A stretch of DNA of 64,000 nucleotides from JBHIKY01 sp042139015 (GCF_042139015.1 NZ_JBHIKY010000008.1:62001-126000), one strand, 5' to 3'. Positions 8,076-16,560 are shown, counted from the stretch's first letter. Made by a program: numbers and translations. Notes: generated by a model from the sequence alone, not told the origin.

Positions 8076-10085
8076 TCAATTTACATTCTCGCCAACATCT
8101 GTGTCGGTCTCCGGTTCCATTTCCGGCCTGCCTTCCCGGAGATCAAAATAAGCATCCAGTGAGCGGCGTGCAATTGTGTTGGCAATTCCCTGTCTTCCAC
8201 CATCCGAATCCTTATATACTCCAGGCACAATTACTGAAATCGCTACTTCAGGATCGTCATAAGGGGCGAACCCAACAAACGCCTGGTTATTACCCTCTAC
8301 TCCATTTCTAGTAATTTCTGCTGTTCCGGTTTTTCCGGAAGCTGTGTAATCAGTATTTTGAAAATAGGACCTCGCTGTCCCCCTGCTTCCATTGACCACT
8401 TGATAAAATCCATCCTTGACCAATTGAATGTAGTTATCATCAATATCTATTTTGTTTAATATATCTGACTCAAATTGATGACGGACTGGTCCAAGAGAAT
8501 TTTTATCCTTGTTAGCTTCATGAATCGATTTAACAAAATTCGGTTCGACCCGGTACCCGTTATTAGCAATAGTTGACACGTACTGTGCCAGCTGCATTGG
8601 AGTGTAGGTATCAAATTGTCCGAAGCTTAAGTACAATAAGTTCCCTGGGTTTCCGTAGCCTCCGTTAAGACCGGTGGCTTCGGACGGAAGGTCGACTCCT
8701 GTTGGTGAGCCGAGTCCGAATTGCTCGAAATAATATCTCAATTTGTCATAAGCTCCACGCCAGTCCCCCCAGGATCTGTTCGACTCGTCATATCCTGCCA
8801 TTCTCATGGCAATTCTGGCCATATAGATGTTCGAAGAACGTTCCAACGCGGTTAAATAATTTACACTGCCCAGATTTGACACAGAACTGATAGTAGGTGT
8901 TTGAGACCCAAGATCAAGCGGCGAGTCATATATAAATGTCTCAGGGGTCACAACACCTGTCTGCATACCAACCATAACCGTTGCCCCTTTAACGGTAGAG
9001 CCCATTTCAAATGAACTTGAAACAGTCCCCAGGTGGTCATCGTACCCGGAAACAGTCAGTACTTCTCCTGTATGAGGCTCCATCATTACAACATACGCCT
9101 CCTCTTCTTCAATGAATGAACCAGAGGAAGCTCCTATCTCTTCATCAATAATCGCTTCTATATCCTGCTGCAGAGCCATGTCTATGGAGAGTACAATGTC
9201 ATTGCCTCTGCTTCCGTTAGTTTCGTTTCCAGAGCTGTCTGAGGTCACTTCACCTTTTTGACCACGCAGTGCGGATTCGTATTGTTCCTCTAAGAAGCTG
9301 GTGCCTACTTCATCTGAACGATCATAGCCTTCCGCCAGATATTCATCCAGATTTTCTCTTGGAATGGAGTTTGTCCGGCCAAAAAAGCTTGGAAAAGCGT
9401 CCTCGTATAAGTATTGGCGCTGAGCATCCCGCAAGATGTCCACCCCGGGCAGGTTATCGAGACGTTCACTGATACGATGAGCTTCTTCACGCGTAATTCC
9501 TTTTTTTATTCTCTGGGGAGAGTGGTTATATCCGCTTATCATCTCTCGCCAGATGGCTACCGTCGTAAGCTCCTCATCTGAGATATCCTCAAGCATTTCT
9601 TCTGTAATACGTTCTAATTGAATATCGTATAGTTCAATTTCATGTTCCTCAGCACGCTCAAGATCCTCTTGATCAGTAAGTTCTTCTGCCTGCTCTTCTC
9701 TGGTTGTAAGCCAGTAATCCTGAAGATCTCTTTCTGTAATATCTTCAATTTCATCTTCCCCTATTTCAACATAATTGCTCAGCTCCTGAGCAATTTCAAT
9801 CCGTTCCTCTTCGGAAACACCAGGTTCATTTGTATATGTAAGGGATAATACGAGAGCGTTGTCTACTACTAATTCTCCATTTCGGTCATACATTAAGCCA
9901 CGTGGGGCATCAATACGCGGAGCTTCCGTACTGCTCTCTTCCAAATCCCTTTCAAAATCATCTCCCTGGACAATTTGTATAAATCCAAGCCTTAAGATTA
10001 AAGCAGAAAATAAAATAAATACAGCAAAAAACAAAAGGTTCAAGCGAATAGGAAGATAATTTTTCCCCTGCTTCATTTTACTCAA
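8076..10085 (-). CDS. pbpA: Class B penicillin-binding protein 2 (elongation transpeptidase)
   Basis: This is a 669-residue membrane-anchored D,D-transpeptidase that crosslinks side-wall peptidoglycan with the rod system. One membrane helix (about 12-37) is followed by the pedestal domain and the transpeptidase domain. Catalytic Ser363 is in GSTVKG, SSN is near residue 419, and KTG is at about 585. The pedestal is extremely rich in Glu and Asp (about residues 90-200), fitting an external protein of a salt- or alkali-adapted cell. TTG at 10085 is the likely start because AGGA lies five bases upstream; the ATG three codons later is too far from it. It is adjacent to yqgE and sodA as in B. subtilis, but the pst operon that follows there is missing. 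Confidence 0.93.
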   Translation of the reverse strand: MSKMKQGKNYLPIRLNLLFFAVFILFSALILRLGFIQIVQGDDFERDLEESSTEAPRIDAPRGLMYDRNGELVVDNALVLSLTYTNEPGVSEEERIEIAQELSNYVEIGEDEIEDITERDLQDYWLTTREEQAEELTDQEDLERAEEHEIELYDIQLERITEEMLEDISDEELTTVAIWREMISGYNHSPQRIKKGITREEAHRISERLDNLPGVDILRDAQRQYLYEDAFPSFFGRTNSIPRENLDEYLAEGYDRSDEVGTSFLEEQYESALRGQKGEVTSDSSGNETNGSRGNDIVLSIDMALQQDIEAIIDEEIGASSGSFIEEEEAYVVMMEPHTGEVLTVSGYDDHLGTVSSSFEMGSTVKGATVMVGMQTGVVTPETFIYDSPLDLGSQTPTISSVSNLGSVNYLTALERSSNIYMARIAMRMAGYDESNRSWGDWRGAYDKLRYYFEQFGLGSPTGVDLPSEATGLNGGYGNPGNLLYLSFGQFDTYTPMQLAQYVSTIANNGYRVEPNFVKSIHEANKDKNSLGPVRHQFESDILNKIDIDDNYIQLVKDGFYQVVNGSRGTARSYFQNTDYTASGKTGTAEITRNGVEGNNQAFVGFAPYDDPEVAISVIVPGVYKDSDGGRQGIANTIARRSLDAYFDLREGRPEMEPETDTDVGENVN

Positions 10086-10185
10086 TAAGTTCCTCTCCCT
10101 GCTCTTTATGTAAACACTTCAGCTTCTTTATTTTAGCATACCTGACTGTTCACATAAATCATAAAAGAGAGCATCATCTCACTTA

Positions 10186-11409
10186 TCACTCTTTTTCAAA
10201 GCTGATGCGCCGGATAAAAAAACTAATAAATAAATGTCCTGCCCCACAGACGCTCATCATTACAGGAATTATTATTTTTTCTTCAAATATGCTCAGAGAT
10301 AGTAAAAGAAGCACTATCGAAGTAATTCTACCGGCATTCAAAAACCATTCTCTGATAATAAGATACTCGATCCTCCGGGAAGCAGCTCTTCTCGCTTTTC
10401 CTAAAACATCAAAAGTCATGGAAATATACGGAACGAGCAAAAGTGGATAAGCGATAGAGATAATTACTCCATAAAGCATGAGCCATTTAAACTTTAATTC
10501 AAATACAATTAAAAATACTGCCAGGGTAAGAGCCACTCCTCCATATAAAATAGCTTTCTTACGATACGTTATTTTTAAAAATCGGCTTACTACATAATAA
10601 CCAGCAAAGGAAACTGCTGAAGTGATAAAACCGTAAGTGCCGAGTGCAAGTTCGCTGTTTGTCGATAAATAAACCCACAGCACAATAATAAATACAAAGA
10701 TACCCTCTCTTATTCCTTGAGAAAAATGAGCAAATAATATATTTCTCCAGTTTACGTTAAATTTTATTTCTGATAGAGAATAGGCCATATTTAATGGACC
10801 TCTGGCTGGTCGATGTTTCATTTTGAAGGTTAAAAATACAGCCAGCATAAATAAAGCAAATGAAACAAAAAAAATAAACTGATATCCAGTCGTTTCAGGA
10901 AACCATGTAATAAAAAGTCCGGCACTTAAAGGTCCAATCATCCCTGCAAAAGATGTGAGAAGGCCTGAAAATCCATTAAAAAAATCTCGAGTTTCCGGTT
11001 CAGTTATTTCAAAAGTTAACACATTATAACCTAGCCAGTAGAAGCCAAATCCAAGTCCAAGCAGTATTCCGAGTATAATGATATATGAATGGGCTGCACT
11101 TCCGAAGAGTAATACTGCAATATAAAAAAACGTAAGAACAAATACCCCAATGCGCAGCGCCACAATTCGATCTGCTTTCTTGGCAATATATCCCCCTGCT
11201 AAAAAGGCCAGCGGCTGGGAAATAACGGAAGCAAGCTGATAATAAGCGATAGTAGTAATCTCGCCAGATTGTTTCCAAAAATAAATGTTTACAAAAGTAT
11301 TGGAGAGAGCCACTGCTATAGCGTATAAACCACCAATAACAAGCAGCAGGTTTAAATCCTTTGTAACCTCGACATCCCCTAACACCATTTTAAGTAGTTT
11401 TTCTGCCAT
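10186..11409 (-). CDS. yqgE: MFS transporter, YqgE-like
   Basis: This is a 407-residue protein with about 12 predicted membrane segments. The GYIAKKADRIVALRIG loop after helix 2 is the usual MFS motif A region. The substrate is unknown. Position between sodA and pbpA matches B. subtilis yqgE. The ATG at 11409 has a GGTGG site seven bases upstream; the longer frame (MSAAQYRQ...) lacks one. A separate terminator lies between it and sodA, so it probably has its own promoter. Confidence 0.85.
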   Translation of the reverse strand: MAEKLLKMVLGDVEVTKDLNLLLVIGGLYAIAVALSNTFVNIYFWKQSGEITTIAYYQLASVISQPLAFLAGGYIAKKADRIVALRIGVFVLTFFYIAVLLFGSAAHSYIIILGILLGLGFGFYWLGYNVLTFEITEPETRDFFNGFSGLLTSFAGMIGPLSAGLFITWFPETTGYQFIFFVSFALFMLAVFLTFKMKHRPARGPLNMAYSLSEIKFNVNWRNILFAHFSQGIREGIFVFIIVLWVYLSTNSELALGTYGFITSAVSFAGYYVVSRFLKITYRKKAILYGGVALTLAVFLIVFELKFKWLMLYGVIISIAYPLLLVPYISMTFDVLGKARRAASRRIEYLIIREWFLNAGRITSIVLLLLSLSIFEEKIIIPVMMSVCGAGHLFISFFIRRISFEKE

Positions 11410-11483
11410 TCGAATTCCACCGCCTTGTCTGTATTGTGCCGCAGACAAGGCAGTCTATTCATCTGAAAAATTCTTCTGAACAT

Positions 11484-11520
11484 AAAAAAACCGCCGCAAT
11501 ATAAGCGGCAGTTTTTAAAT
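11484..11520 (-). terminator. sodA terminator
   Basis: AAAACCGCCGC and GCGGCAGTTTTT form a stem just past the sodA stop codon. The A run on the left gives a U run for leftward transcription. Confidence 0.85.
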
Positions 11521-11523
11521 TAT

Positions 11524-12135
11524 TTATTTAGCTGCATCGTAGCGTTTTTCAACTTCATTCCAGTTAACAACATTCCAAAATGCATCAACATAATCTGGAC
11601 GGCGGTTTTGGTATTTGAGATAATAAGCATGCTCCCAAACATCAAGACCAAGCAGAGGGGTCTTGCCTTCCATAATTGGAGAATCTTGATTCAGCGTATC
11701 TTGAATCTCGAGTTCGCCATTATTCAGAACCAGCCAGGACCAGCCGGAACCAAAACGACCCAATGCTGTATTTTTAAATTCATCTTTGAAGCTGTCGAAG
11801 CTTCCCCACTTGCTTGTAATCGCATCTCCAAGTGCTCCTCCAGGCTCTCCGCCGCCTTCAGGGCTGAGGAGCTTCCAGAACAAGGTATGGTTCGCATGTC
11901 CGCCGCCATTGTTTCGAACGGCTGTACGAATTTTATCAGGAATTGCGTTCAGGTCACTGATTAGTTCCTCTACATCTTTTCCTGCGAGGTCGTCATGACC
12001 TTCCAGGGCACCATTCAATTTCGTCACATAAGTGTTGTGGTGTTTTCCGTGATGAATTTTCATTGTTTCTTCGTCAATGTGTGGTTCAAGTGCATTTGGT
12101 GCGTAAGGGAGTTCAGGTAGTTGATGATTTGCCAT
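11524..12135 (-). CDS. sodA: Superoxide dismutase (Mn type)
   Basis: This is a 203-residue cytoplasmic enzyme dismutating superoxide to peroxide and oxygen. The metal ligands are visible: His28 in KIHHGKHH, His83 in NHTLFW, and Asp165 and His169 in DVWEHAYYLKY. The motif GGGHANHTLFW and the residues around it fit manganese enzymes. ATG at 12135 is set by AAGGAGGAG 7 bases upstream; an upstream extension of 24 codons is not part of the protein. It is flanked by yqgE and, across the tRNA cluster, yqgC. Confidence 0.97.
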   Translation of the reverse strand: MANHQLPELPYAPNALEPHIDEETMKIHHGKHHNTYVTKLNGALEGHDDLAGKDVEELISDLNAIPDKIRTAVRNNGGGHANHTLFWKLLSPEGGGEPGGALGDAITSKWGSFDSFKDEFKNTALGRFGSGWSWLVLNNGELEIQDTLNQDSPIMEGKTPLLGLDVWEHAYYLKYQNRRPDYVDAFWNVVNWNEVEKRYDAAK

Positions 12136-12284
12136 AATAAATCTCCTCCTTAAAAGGTTAGGTATTGTTCTACTGTCTTGATGCATCCCTAAATGATAAC
12201 GCAGCATTATTGTGATTTGTTTTCACAAGTCTGCCAATTTTTACGTTACCAAATTATTTAAATGTTTTCAATACATACGAAAAC

Positions 12285-12301
12285 CGTTCCATAATGGAAC
12301 G
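12285..12301 (-). terminator. 17-base palindrome, probable terminator of the tRNA operon
   Basis: CGTTCCAT-A-ATGGAACG is a perfect inverted repeat. Read leftward it is followed by GTTTTCG, so it may be a weak intrinsic terminator for the tRNA transcript. An operator for sodA is the alternative. Confidence 0.5.
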
Positions 12302-12384
12302 ACATTAGTATATCTTCCCTAATTAAAATTTATAAAACATGAGATTTACAACTAAGTGAAAAAAAATGAAAGGAATTATATGAA

Positions 12385-12477
12385 TGGCGGAGGAAGAGGG
12401 ATTCGAACCCTCGCGAGCCGTAAAGCTCCTAACGGTTTTCGAGACCGTCCCCTTCAGCCGGGCTTGGGTATTCCTCC
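12385..12477 (-). tRNA. tRNA-Ser(CGA)
   Basis: The 93-base gene starts GGAGGAATACCCAAG and ends with an encoded CCA. The anticodon stem ACGGT/ACCGT encloses the loop CTCGAAA, giving anticodon CGA, which reads UCG. A long variable arm is present, as expected for class II serine tRNA. Confidence 0.95.
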
Positions 12478-12531
12478 GTGAAAAAATGAAACAAAAAAAG
12501 AGTACAGAATGCACTCCTGGTGGAATTAAAA

Positions 12532-12608
12532 TGGTGGACCCTGTAGGACTCGAACCTACGACCGAACGGTTATGAGCCGTTTGCTCTAACCAACTGAGCT
12601 AAGGGTCC
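12532..12608 (-). tRNA. tRNA-Ile2(CAU), lysidine-type
   Basis: The 77-base gene GGACCCTTAGCTCAG...GGGTCCACCA has anticodon loop CTCATAA (CAU). The loop and the CTTAGCTCAG context match isoleucine-2 tRNAs, in which C34 is modified to lysidine by TilS to read AUA. The elongator Met tRNA of the same cluster has TTCATAC instead, so I prefer Ile2 over Met. Confidence 0.85.
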
Positions 12609-12659
12609 ATTTTATAATTAGTGCGCTTTGTCTCCATGGTTAAATATTATATTTAGGAA

Positions 12660-12736
12660 TGGGGCGGCTGATGAGAATCGAACCCACGAATGCCGGAACC
12701 ACAATCCGGTGCGTTAACCACTTCGCCACAACCGCC
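12660..12736 (-). tRNA. tRNA-His(GUG)
   Basis: The anticodon loop TTGTGGT gives GUG. The gene encodes the extra G-1 that pairs with C73, a histidine-tRNA hallmark, and has an encoded CCA. Confidence 0.95.
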
Positions 12737-12748
12737 ACATAAAGTAAA

Positions 12749-12825
12749 TGGTAGCGGCGGAGGGAATCGAACCCCCGACCTCACGGGTATGAACCGTACG
12801 CTCTAGCCAGCTGAGCTACACCGCC
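12749..12825 (-). tRNA. tRNA-Met(CAU), elongator
   Basis: The 77-base gene GGCGGTGTAGCTCAG... has loop TTCATAC (CAU) and encoded CCA. The sequence matches bacillar elongator methionine tRNA and lacks the three G-C pairs of initiator anticodon stems. Confidence 0.92.
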
Positions 12826-12826
12826 A

Positions 12827-12901
12827 TGGCTCCACAGGCAGGATTCGAACCTGCGACCGATCGGTTAACAGCCGATAGCTCTACCACTGAGCTACTGTGG
12901 A
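12827..12901 (-). tRNA. tRNA-Asn(GUU)
   Basis: The 75-base gene TCCACAGTAGCTCAG... has loop CTGTTAA (GUU) and encoded CCA. It is first in the leftward cluster and one base from tRNA-Met, so the five tRNAs are surely one transcript. No rRNA gene is attached. Confidence 0.95.
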
Positions 12902-13000
12902 ATATATGAATTCGTTAAATAATTTCGCAACGACATAAATGATATTATCACGTTATGTTAAGGCAGTCAATGAATGAAATTATTTTTCCTTAAAAATAAT

Positions 13001-13486
13001 TTACAGGAGGATAAAAATGATATAAATTGCGTTGCCGATCATAATTCCACCTTTTAATATTACACTTACAACAAAGCCGGCAGCAGAACCGAACCCGACT
13101 TTCCCAAGTGTCTTCCAATCTGATTTTCCAGACAATAGCTGCCCTGCCACGGCTCCTATAACTGCTCCTGCGAGAATACCAACGACGGGAATAATAAAGG
13201 GGCCGATAATAATACCGATCAGACTACCCCAGATGGCACCTTTAGAGCCACCACTTTTTTGTATTCCGAAATAATTTGCGGCATAATCTATCACAAAAAG
13301 GAGGAGAGCAAGTACTGCCTGAAAAAACCAGAACCAGAAACTAAATGTGGAAAAGCCAACAGCAAAGCCGACAAGAAGAATAGCTGCTCCATAAAAAATC
13401 CCACCAGGAATAACTGGATAAACAACTCCGATAAGTGCAGCAGCGTAACTAATTACAGCTATAATTAATAATATCGTATCAAGCAT
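13001..13486 (-). CDS. yqgC: DUF456 membrane protein, YqgC
   Basis: This is a 161-residue glycine-rich hydrophobic protein with about five or six membrane segments. The pattern YPVIPGG near the N-terminus and GxxxG-rich helices (GSLIGIIIGPFIIPVVGILAG) are typical of DUF456. The function of the family is unknown. Position next to sodA, here separated only by tRNA genes, matches B. subtilis yqgC (160 aa). The start at 13486 has a GGGGGA ribosome-binding site. Confidence 0.88.
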   Translation of the reverse strand: MLDTILLIIAVISYAAALIGVVYPVIPGGIFYGAAILLVGFAVGFSTFSFWFWFFQAVLALLLFVIDYAANYFGIQKSGGSKGAIWGSLIGIIIGPFIIPVVGILAGAVIGAVAGQLLSGKSDWKTLGKVGFGSAAGFVVSVILKGGIMIGNAIYIIFILL

Positions 13487-13566
13487 AATATCTTCCCCCG
13501 GTTACTTGCAGCTTGACGCTATTATATATCTTACGTGAACATTTTTATAATTTCCATATCGTTTGA

Positions 13567-13612
13567 GAAATAAAAACTCTCTTCCCTTTATCCTAGTAAA
13601 GGAAAGAGAGGA
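13567..13612 (-). terminator. Terminator of the Na/Pi symporter gene
   Basis: CTCTCTTCCCTTTA and TAAAGGAAAGAGAG form a near-perfect stem with a 6-base loop, followed leftward by a U run. Confidence 0.85.
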
Positions 13613-13617
13613 CATTT

Positions 13618-15240
13618 TTATTCTTCCTCGAGGACAGCTTCAGCAATATTCACTGAATGGTCACCGATTCTTTCAAGGTTGCTGATAATATCCACAAATA
13701 CAATTCCGGCTGAACCTGAGCACTTTCCTTCATTTAATCTCAGAATGTGTTTCTTACGGAGCTTTCTTTCCATCTTGTCGATTTCCTCTTCCTGCTTTAC
13801 AACTCCGCGTGCTTCTTCAAAGCTGTCGTTCTCAAGTGCTTTTATCGCATTATGAAGAGTGTTTACGGTTAAAGAAAACATTTCATCAAGATCATTATAA
13901 GCATCCTTCGAAAGCTTAACCTTATTGGTCAGCTGATAGTCTACAAGCTCCATCACATTTTCCATATGATCACCGACTCGTTCTATATCTCGAACCGTAT
14001 CCATCAGCATCGAGTGCATTCTTGAATTTTCATCTGACAATGATCTTTCAGATATGAGAATTAAATAATCGGTAATTTTTCTATCAAGGTTGTTAATTGC
14101 TTCTTCGAATTGAACCGTTAATTCTGCATGACGTTTATGATTTGTTTTCAAGTACTGCTGAGATTCTATCAAACCTTTCTCTGCAAAATCAGCCATACGC
14201 AATGTTTCTTCCTTAGCCTGACCAAGTGCAATAGAAGGTGATCGCTGAACGAATGCAGGATCTAAATGTTTTGCTTTGTATTCTATCTCAGTATCCTGAC
14301 CGGGAATTAATTTAGTTACGATTACAGCCAACAGTCCTACAAATGGCAGTTGAATAATCGTATTTGACACATTAAAAATACCATGAGCAAAGGCAATTGT
14401 CATAGGCCGGTTTAAGTTTAAAATGCCCTGCAGATTCTCAATTAAATGTGTATAAGGAATGAGTAAAAGCAATACAATGGTTGTACCAACTAAGTTGAAA
14501 ATAACATGTGTCAGCGCTGCTCTTTTGGCAGCAATTGATGCGCCGAGGGCAGCAAGTACAGCTGTAATGGTGGTACCAATATTATCTCCAAATAAAACCG
14601 GAAGAGCTGCATCAAGTGTCAACGTGCCCTGGAAATACAATTCCTGCAGCAGCCCTATAGAAGCTGACGAGCTTTGTACCGCAAACGTGAATATCATACC
14701 GATAACAACCCCGAGTATTGGATTGTCACTCATGCTAATTGTCAAATCCTCAAAAGCCTGAAGTCCTTCAAGCGGTTCTACTCCATCACCCATTAAAGTA
14801 AGCCCAAAAAATAATGCCCCAAATCCAAAAACAGACTGGCCGACATTATTAATTTTTTTATTTTTAAAGAAGAATATGAGAACAGTTCCTATGAAAATAA
14901 TCGGCAGTGCATACTCTTCAATCTTAATACCGATGATAAATGCCGTTACAGTTGTTCCAATGTTTGCCCCCATGATGACACCTATTGCCTGGTGAAGTGT
15001 CATAAATCCAGCATTTACGAGACCGACAGTCAATACAGTAGTTCCAGTGCTCGTTTGAAGGAGTACTGTAACTATAATACCGGCTACTACACCCATGAGC
15101 GGATTACTTGTAAATTTATCTAAAATTTCTCTAAGACGATCACCGGCGATTTTTTGAAGTCCATCCCCCATAAATTTAATGCCGAATAAAAACACACCTA
15201 GACCGCCAAAGAACGTAAATAATATCGTTTGAACATCCAC
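13618..15240 (-). CDS. Na+/phosphate cotransporter (NptA/YjbB family) with PhoU domain
   Basis: This is a 540-residue protein. Two repeated Na/Pi symporter units form the membrane half; the paired signature motifs LLQTSTGTT (near residue 65) and VQSSSAS (near 190) are visible. The C-terminal third (about 335-540) is a PhoU-like helical domain with repeated (D/N)xxERxGDH motifs. It imports or balances inorganic phosphate using the sodium gradient. GTG at 15240 is preferred because family members begin M-D-x-Q, and the upstream ATG at 15249 directly abuts its GAAGGG site. It sits between yqgC and yqgB, an insertion relative to B. subtilis, in a region that lacks pst. Confidence 0.9.
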   Translation of the reverse strand: MDVQTILFTFFGGLGVFLFGIKFMGDGLQKIAGDRLREILDKFTSNPLMGVVAGIIVTVLLQTSTGTTVLTVGLVNAGFMTLHQAIGVIMGANIGTTVTAFIIGIKIEEYALPIIFIGTVLIFFFKNKKINNVGQSVFGFGALFFGLTLMGDGVEPLEGLQAFEDLTISMSDNPILGVVIGMIFTFAVQSSSASIGLLQELYFQGTLTLDAALPVLFGDNIGTTITAVLAALGASIAAKRAALTHVIFNLVGTTIVLLLLIPYTHLIENLQGILNLNRPMTIAFAHGIFNVSNTIIQLPFVGLLAVIVTKLIPGQDTEIEYKAKHLDPAFVQRSPSIALGQAKEETLRMADFAEKGLIESQQYLKTNHKRHAELTVQFEEAINNLDRKITDYLILISERSLSDENSRMHSMLMDTVRDIERVGDHMENVMELVDYQLTNKVKLSKDAYNDLDEMFSLTVNTLHNAIKALENDSFEEARGVVKQEEEIDKMERKLRKKHILRLNEGKCSGSAGIVFVDIISNLERIGDHSVNIAEAVLEEE

Positions 15241-15448
15241 AACTCTCATCCCTTCGTTAAGTTTTTCCCTTTATCGACAAACCTCTTACAGCATACTTGT
15301 CTATTATTGAGGAATTATTTATGTTTTGTAAAGATTTTATTAAGATTTATAATAATCATCACATCTATCTAATAAGATTCATACCTCTTTCCAATAGAAA
15401 ATAAAATCTTTTTTGAAGAGTTTGTAAATTCAATAGAATAAAAAAATC

Positions 15449-15477
15449 TTGTTGAACTTCTTGTTTTTCGTTAGAAT
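15449..15477 (+). promoter_or_regulatory. Sigma-A promoter of the DUF1189 gene
   Basis: TTGTTG (15449-15454) and TAGAAT (15472-15477) are separated by 17 bases and lie 36 bases before the start codon. Confidence 0.6.
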
Positions 15478-15512
15478 TGTCTCGACAGCTTATCCCGAAA
15501 GGAGCAGCAGAC

Positions 15513-16076
15513 TTGAATATTTTTAAAAAGTTCTTTAAAAGCTTATATTCCTTCCGCACTATTGGTTCCTTTCGCTTTCAAGGGATCGGCAAAACAATTC
15601 TTTATGTATTTTTTCTTATGTTTATTGCAAGCATACCCTCCAGTATTATTTTCACCTCAACGTTTTTAGATCCTGATTCACGCCAGCAGTTTATTAATAT
15701 GCAGTTGGAAAATGTAAACCTGCCGGAGTCAGACGCTTCCTCGATAATGGAAACGATTGAAGGAATGCTTCCTATTTTAATACCTGTAGGCGTTATCGGA
15801 TTATACTTAATATCAGTGGCGTTAAAGTTTATCGGTATTTTCTTTTTATCTTTATTTGGGCTGATGATTCGAAAAACGGCACCCCAACTTTTGTCTTACC
15901 GGCAGATCTGGATGATTTCTGCATATACCGTTACACTTCCTACAATAATTATTGCCTTAATTGACTTGCTTCCTTTCGTTATACCATTGAGCTTTACCAT
16001 TTATTGGATTATTGCTTTTTTTATGCTGTATCAGGTTTTCAAACACCTGCCGAAACCAAAAGAGCGCATCACATAA
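15513..16076 (+). CDS. yqgB: DUF1189 membrane protein, YqgB-like
   Basis: This is a 187-residue protein starting at TTG 15513, chosen because AAAGGAG lies 8 bases upstream. The N-terminus (FKKFFKSLYSFRTIGSFRFQGIGK) is the conserved DUF1189 opening. Four or five membrane segments follow, with a short extracytoplasmic loop between the first two (about residues 45-80). It is the B. subtilis YqgB counterpart by family and position near yqgC. Function is unknown. It is on the opposite strand from its neighbours and is followed directly by repeat elements. Confidence 0.85.
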   Translation: MNIFKKFFKSLYSFRTIGSFRFQGIGKTILYVFFLMFIASIPSSIIFTSTFLDPDSRQQFINMQLENVNLPESDASSIMETIEGMLPILIPVGVIGLYLISVALKFIGIFFLSLFGLMIRKTAPQLLSYRQIWMISAYTVTLPTIIIALIDLLPFVIPLSFTIYWIIAFFMLYQVFKHLPKPKERIT

Positions 16077-16081
16077 AAAAA

Positions 16082-16253
16082 GGGACTGTATCAAAAGGTT
16101 ATAAGTGGGCAGCGCTTCAGCTAACCGGGCGAAACCCGCGCCCGGCGGATCTTCAGCCGCTGCTCTTCCCACTGGAGTCTTCGGACATGTCCCCTGCTAT
16201 CTTCTATTTAGGATACTACTTTTTCTATAAAAAGGGGCTTTTGCTACAGCCTC
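16082..16253. repeat. MITE-like unit with inverted ends and REP-like palindrome
   Basis: The ends GGGACTGTATCAAAAG (16082-16097) and CTTTTGCTACAGCCTC (16238-16253) are inverted repeats matching at 13 of 16 positions. Inside, 16105-16172 is an imperfect palindrome bounded by GTGGG and CCCAC. A second copy in reverse orientation at 28.35-30.25 kb is split by the IS110-family element. No coding capacity is present. Confidence 0.75.
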
Positions 16254-16274
16254 TTGGGGGCTGTAGCAAAAAAC
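16238..16274 (+). terminator. Strong hairpin formed by the MITE end and an abutting inverted end
   Basis: TTTTGCTACAGCC and GGCTGTAGCAAAA form a 13-bp stem followed by A/T runs. It would terminate yqgB transcription. Confidence 0.6.
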
Positions 16275-16319
16275 TTTTTAAAAAATTTTAGTCCCCACTT
16301 TGGTGGTTAAAATTACACA

Positions 16320-16368
16320 AAAACAAGTTATCCCTTACCACACTTAAAGTGATACGGGATTATTTTTT
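16320..16368 (+). terminator. Terminator-like hairpin
   Basis: ATCCCTTACCACACTT and AGTGATACGGGAT pair imperfectly and are followed by TTATTTTTTT. Confidence 0.4.
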
Positions 16369-16385
16369 TGGGATGACGTCAAAAT

Positions 16386-16437
16386 TGCTTTTTTTACCAT
16401 GCAAAAAGGGGCGAGTATCATTTATGATACAGCCCCC
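16386..16437 (+). repeat. 50-base repeat R3, copy 1
   Basis: The stretch beginning TGCTTTTTTTACCATGCAAA and ending in the hairpin GAGTATCAT/ATGATACAGCCCC is nearly identical, with one A inserted, to 30259-30308. In this copy it is followed by a T run, so it also looks like a terminator. Confidence 0.8.
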
Positions 16438-16494
16438 TTTTTTTGATTAATAATCCGATTATTCAGATATTTATAGTATTATATTAAATATGAA

Positions 16495-16560
16495 TCCGCT
16501 ACAGACCGACTCTTTCCGCGGGAAAAGCCTCAGCCTCCTCGGAATCAGCTGGTACCTGAT
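16495..16560. repeat. Relic of a common Bacillaceae interspersed repeat
   Basis: CTTTCCGCGGGAAAAGCC followed by TCAGCCTCCTCGG resembles a GC-rich interspersed repeat that I recall from many halophilic and alkaliphilic Bacillaceae. It is degenerate here. Confidence 0.5.

Noticed and set aside
12285..12301. Operator for a sodA regulator
   Set aside because: It is about 150 bases upstream of sodA and followed by T-rich DNA after the tRNA genes, so terminator use is more likely.
12384..12575. 63-codon plus-strand frame with EEEGFEPSRAVK
   Set aside because: It is a translation across tRNA-Ser and tRNA-Ile2 genes, a common misannotation.
12532..12608. Second elongator tRNA-Met
   Set aside because: The loop CTCATAA and body match the lysidine-type Ile2 tRNA; the true elongator Met is at 12749-12825.
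12385..12901. Clustered short repeats as a possible CRISPR array
   Set aside because: The similar segments are the shared TTCGAATC and TAGCTCAG parts of tRNA genes.
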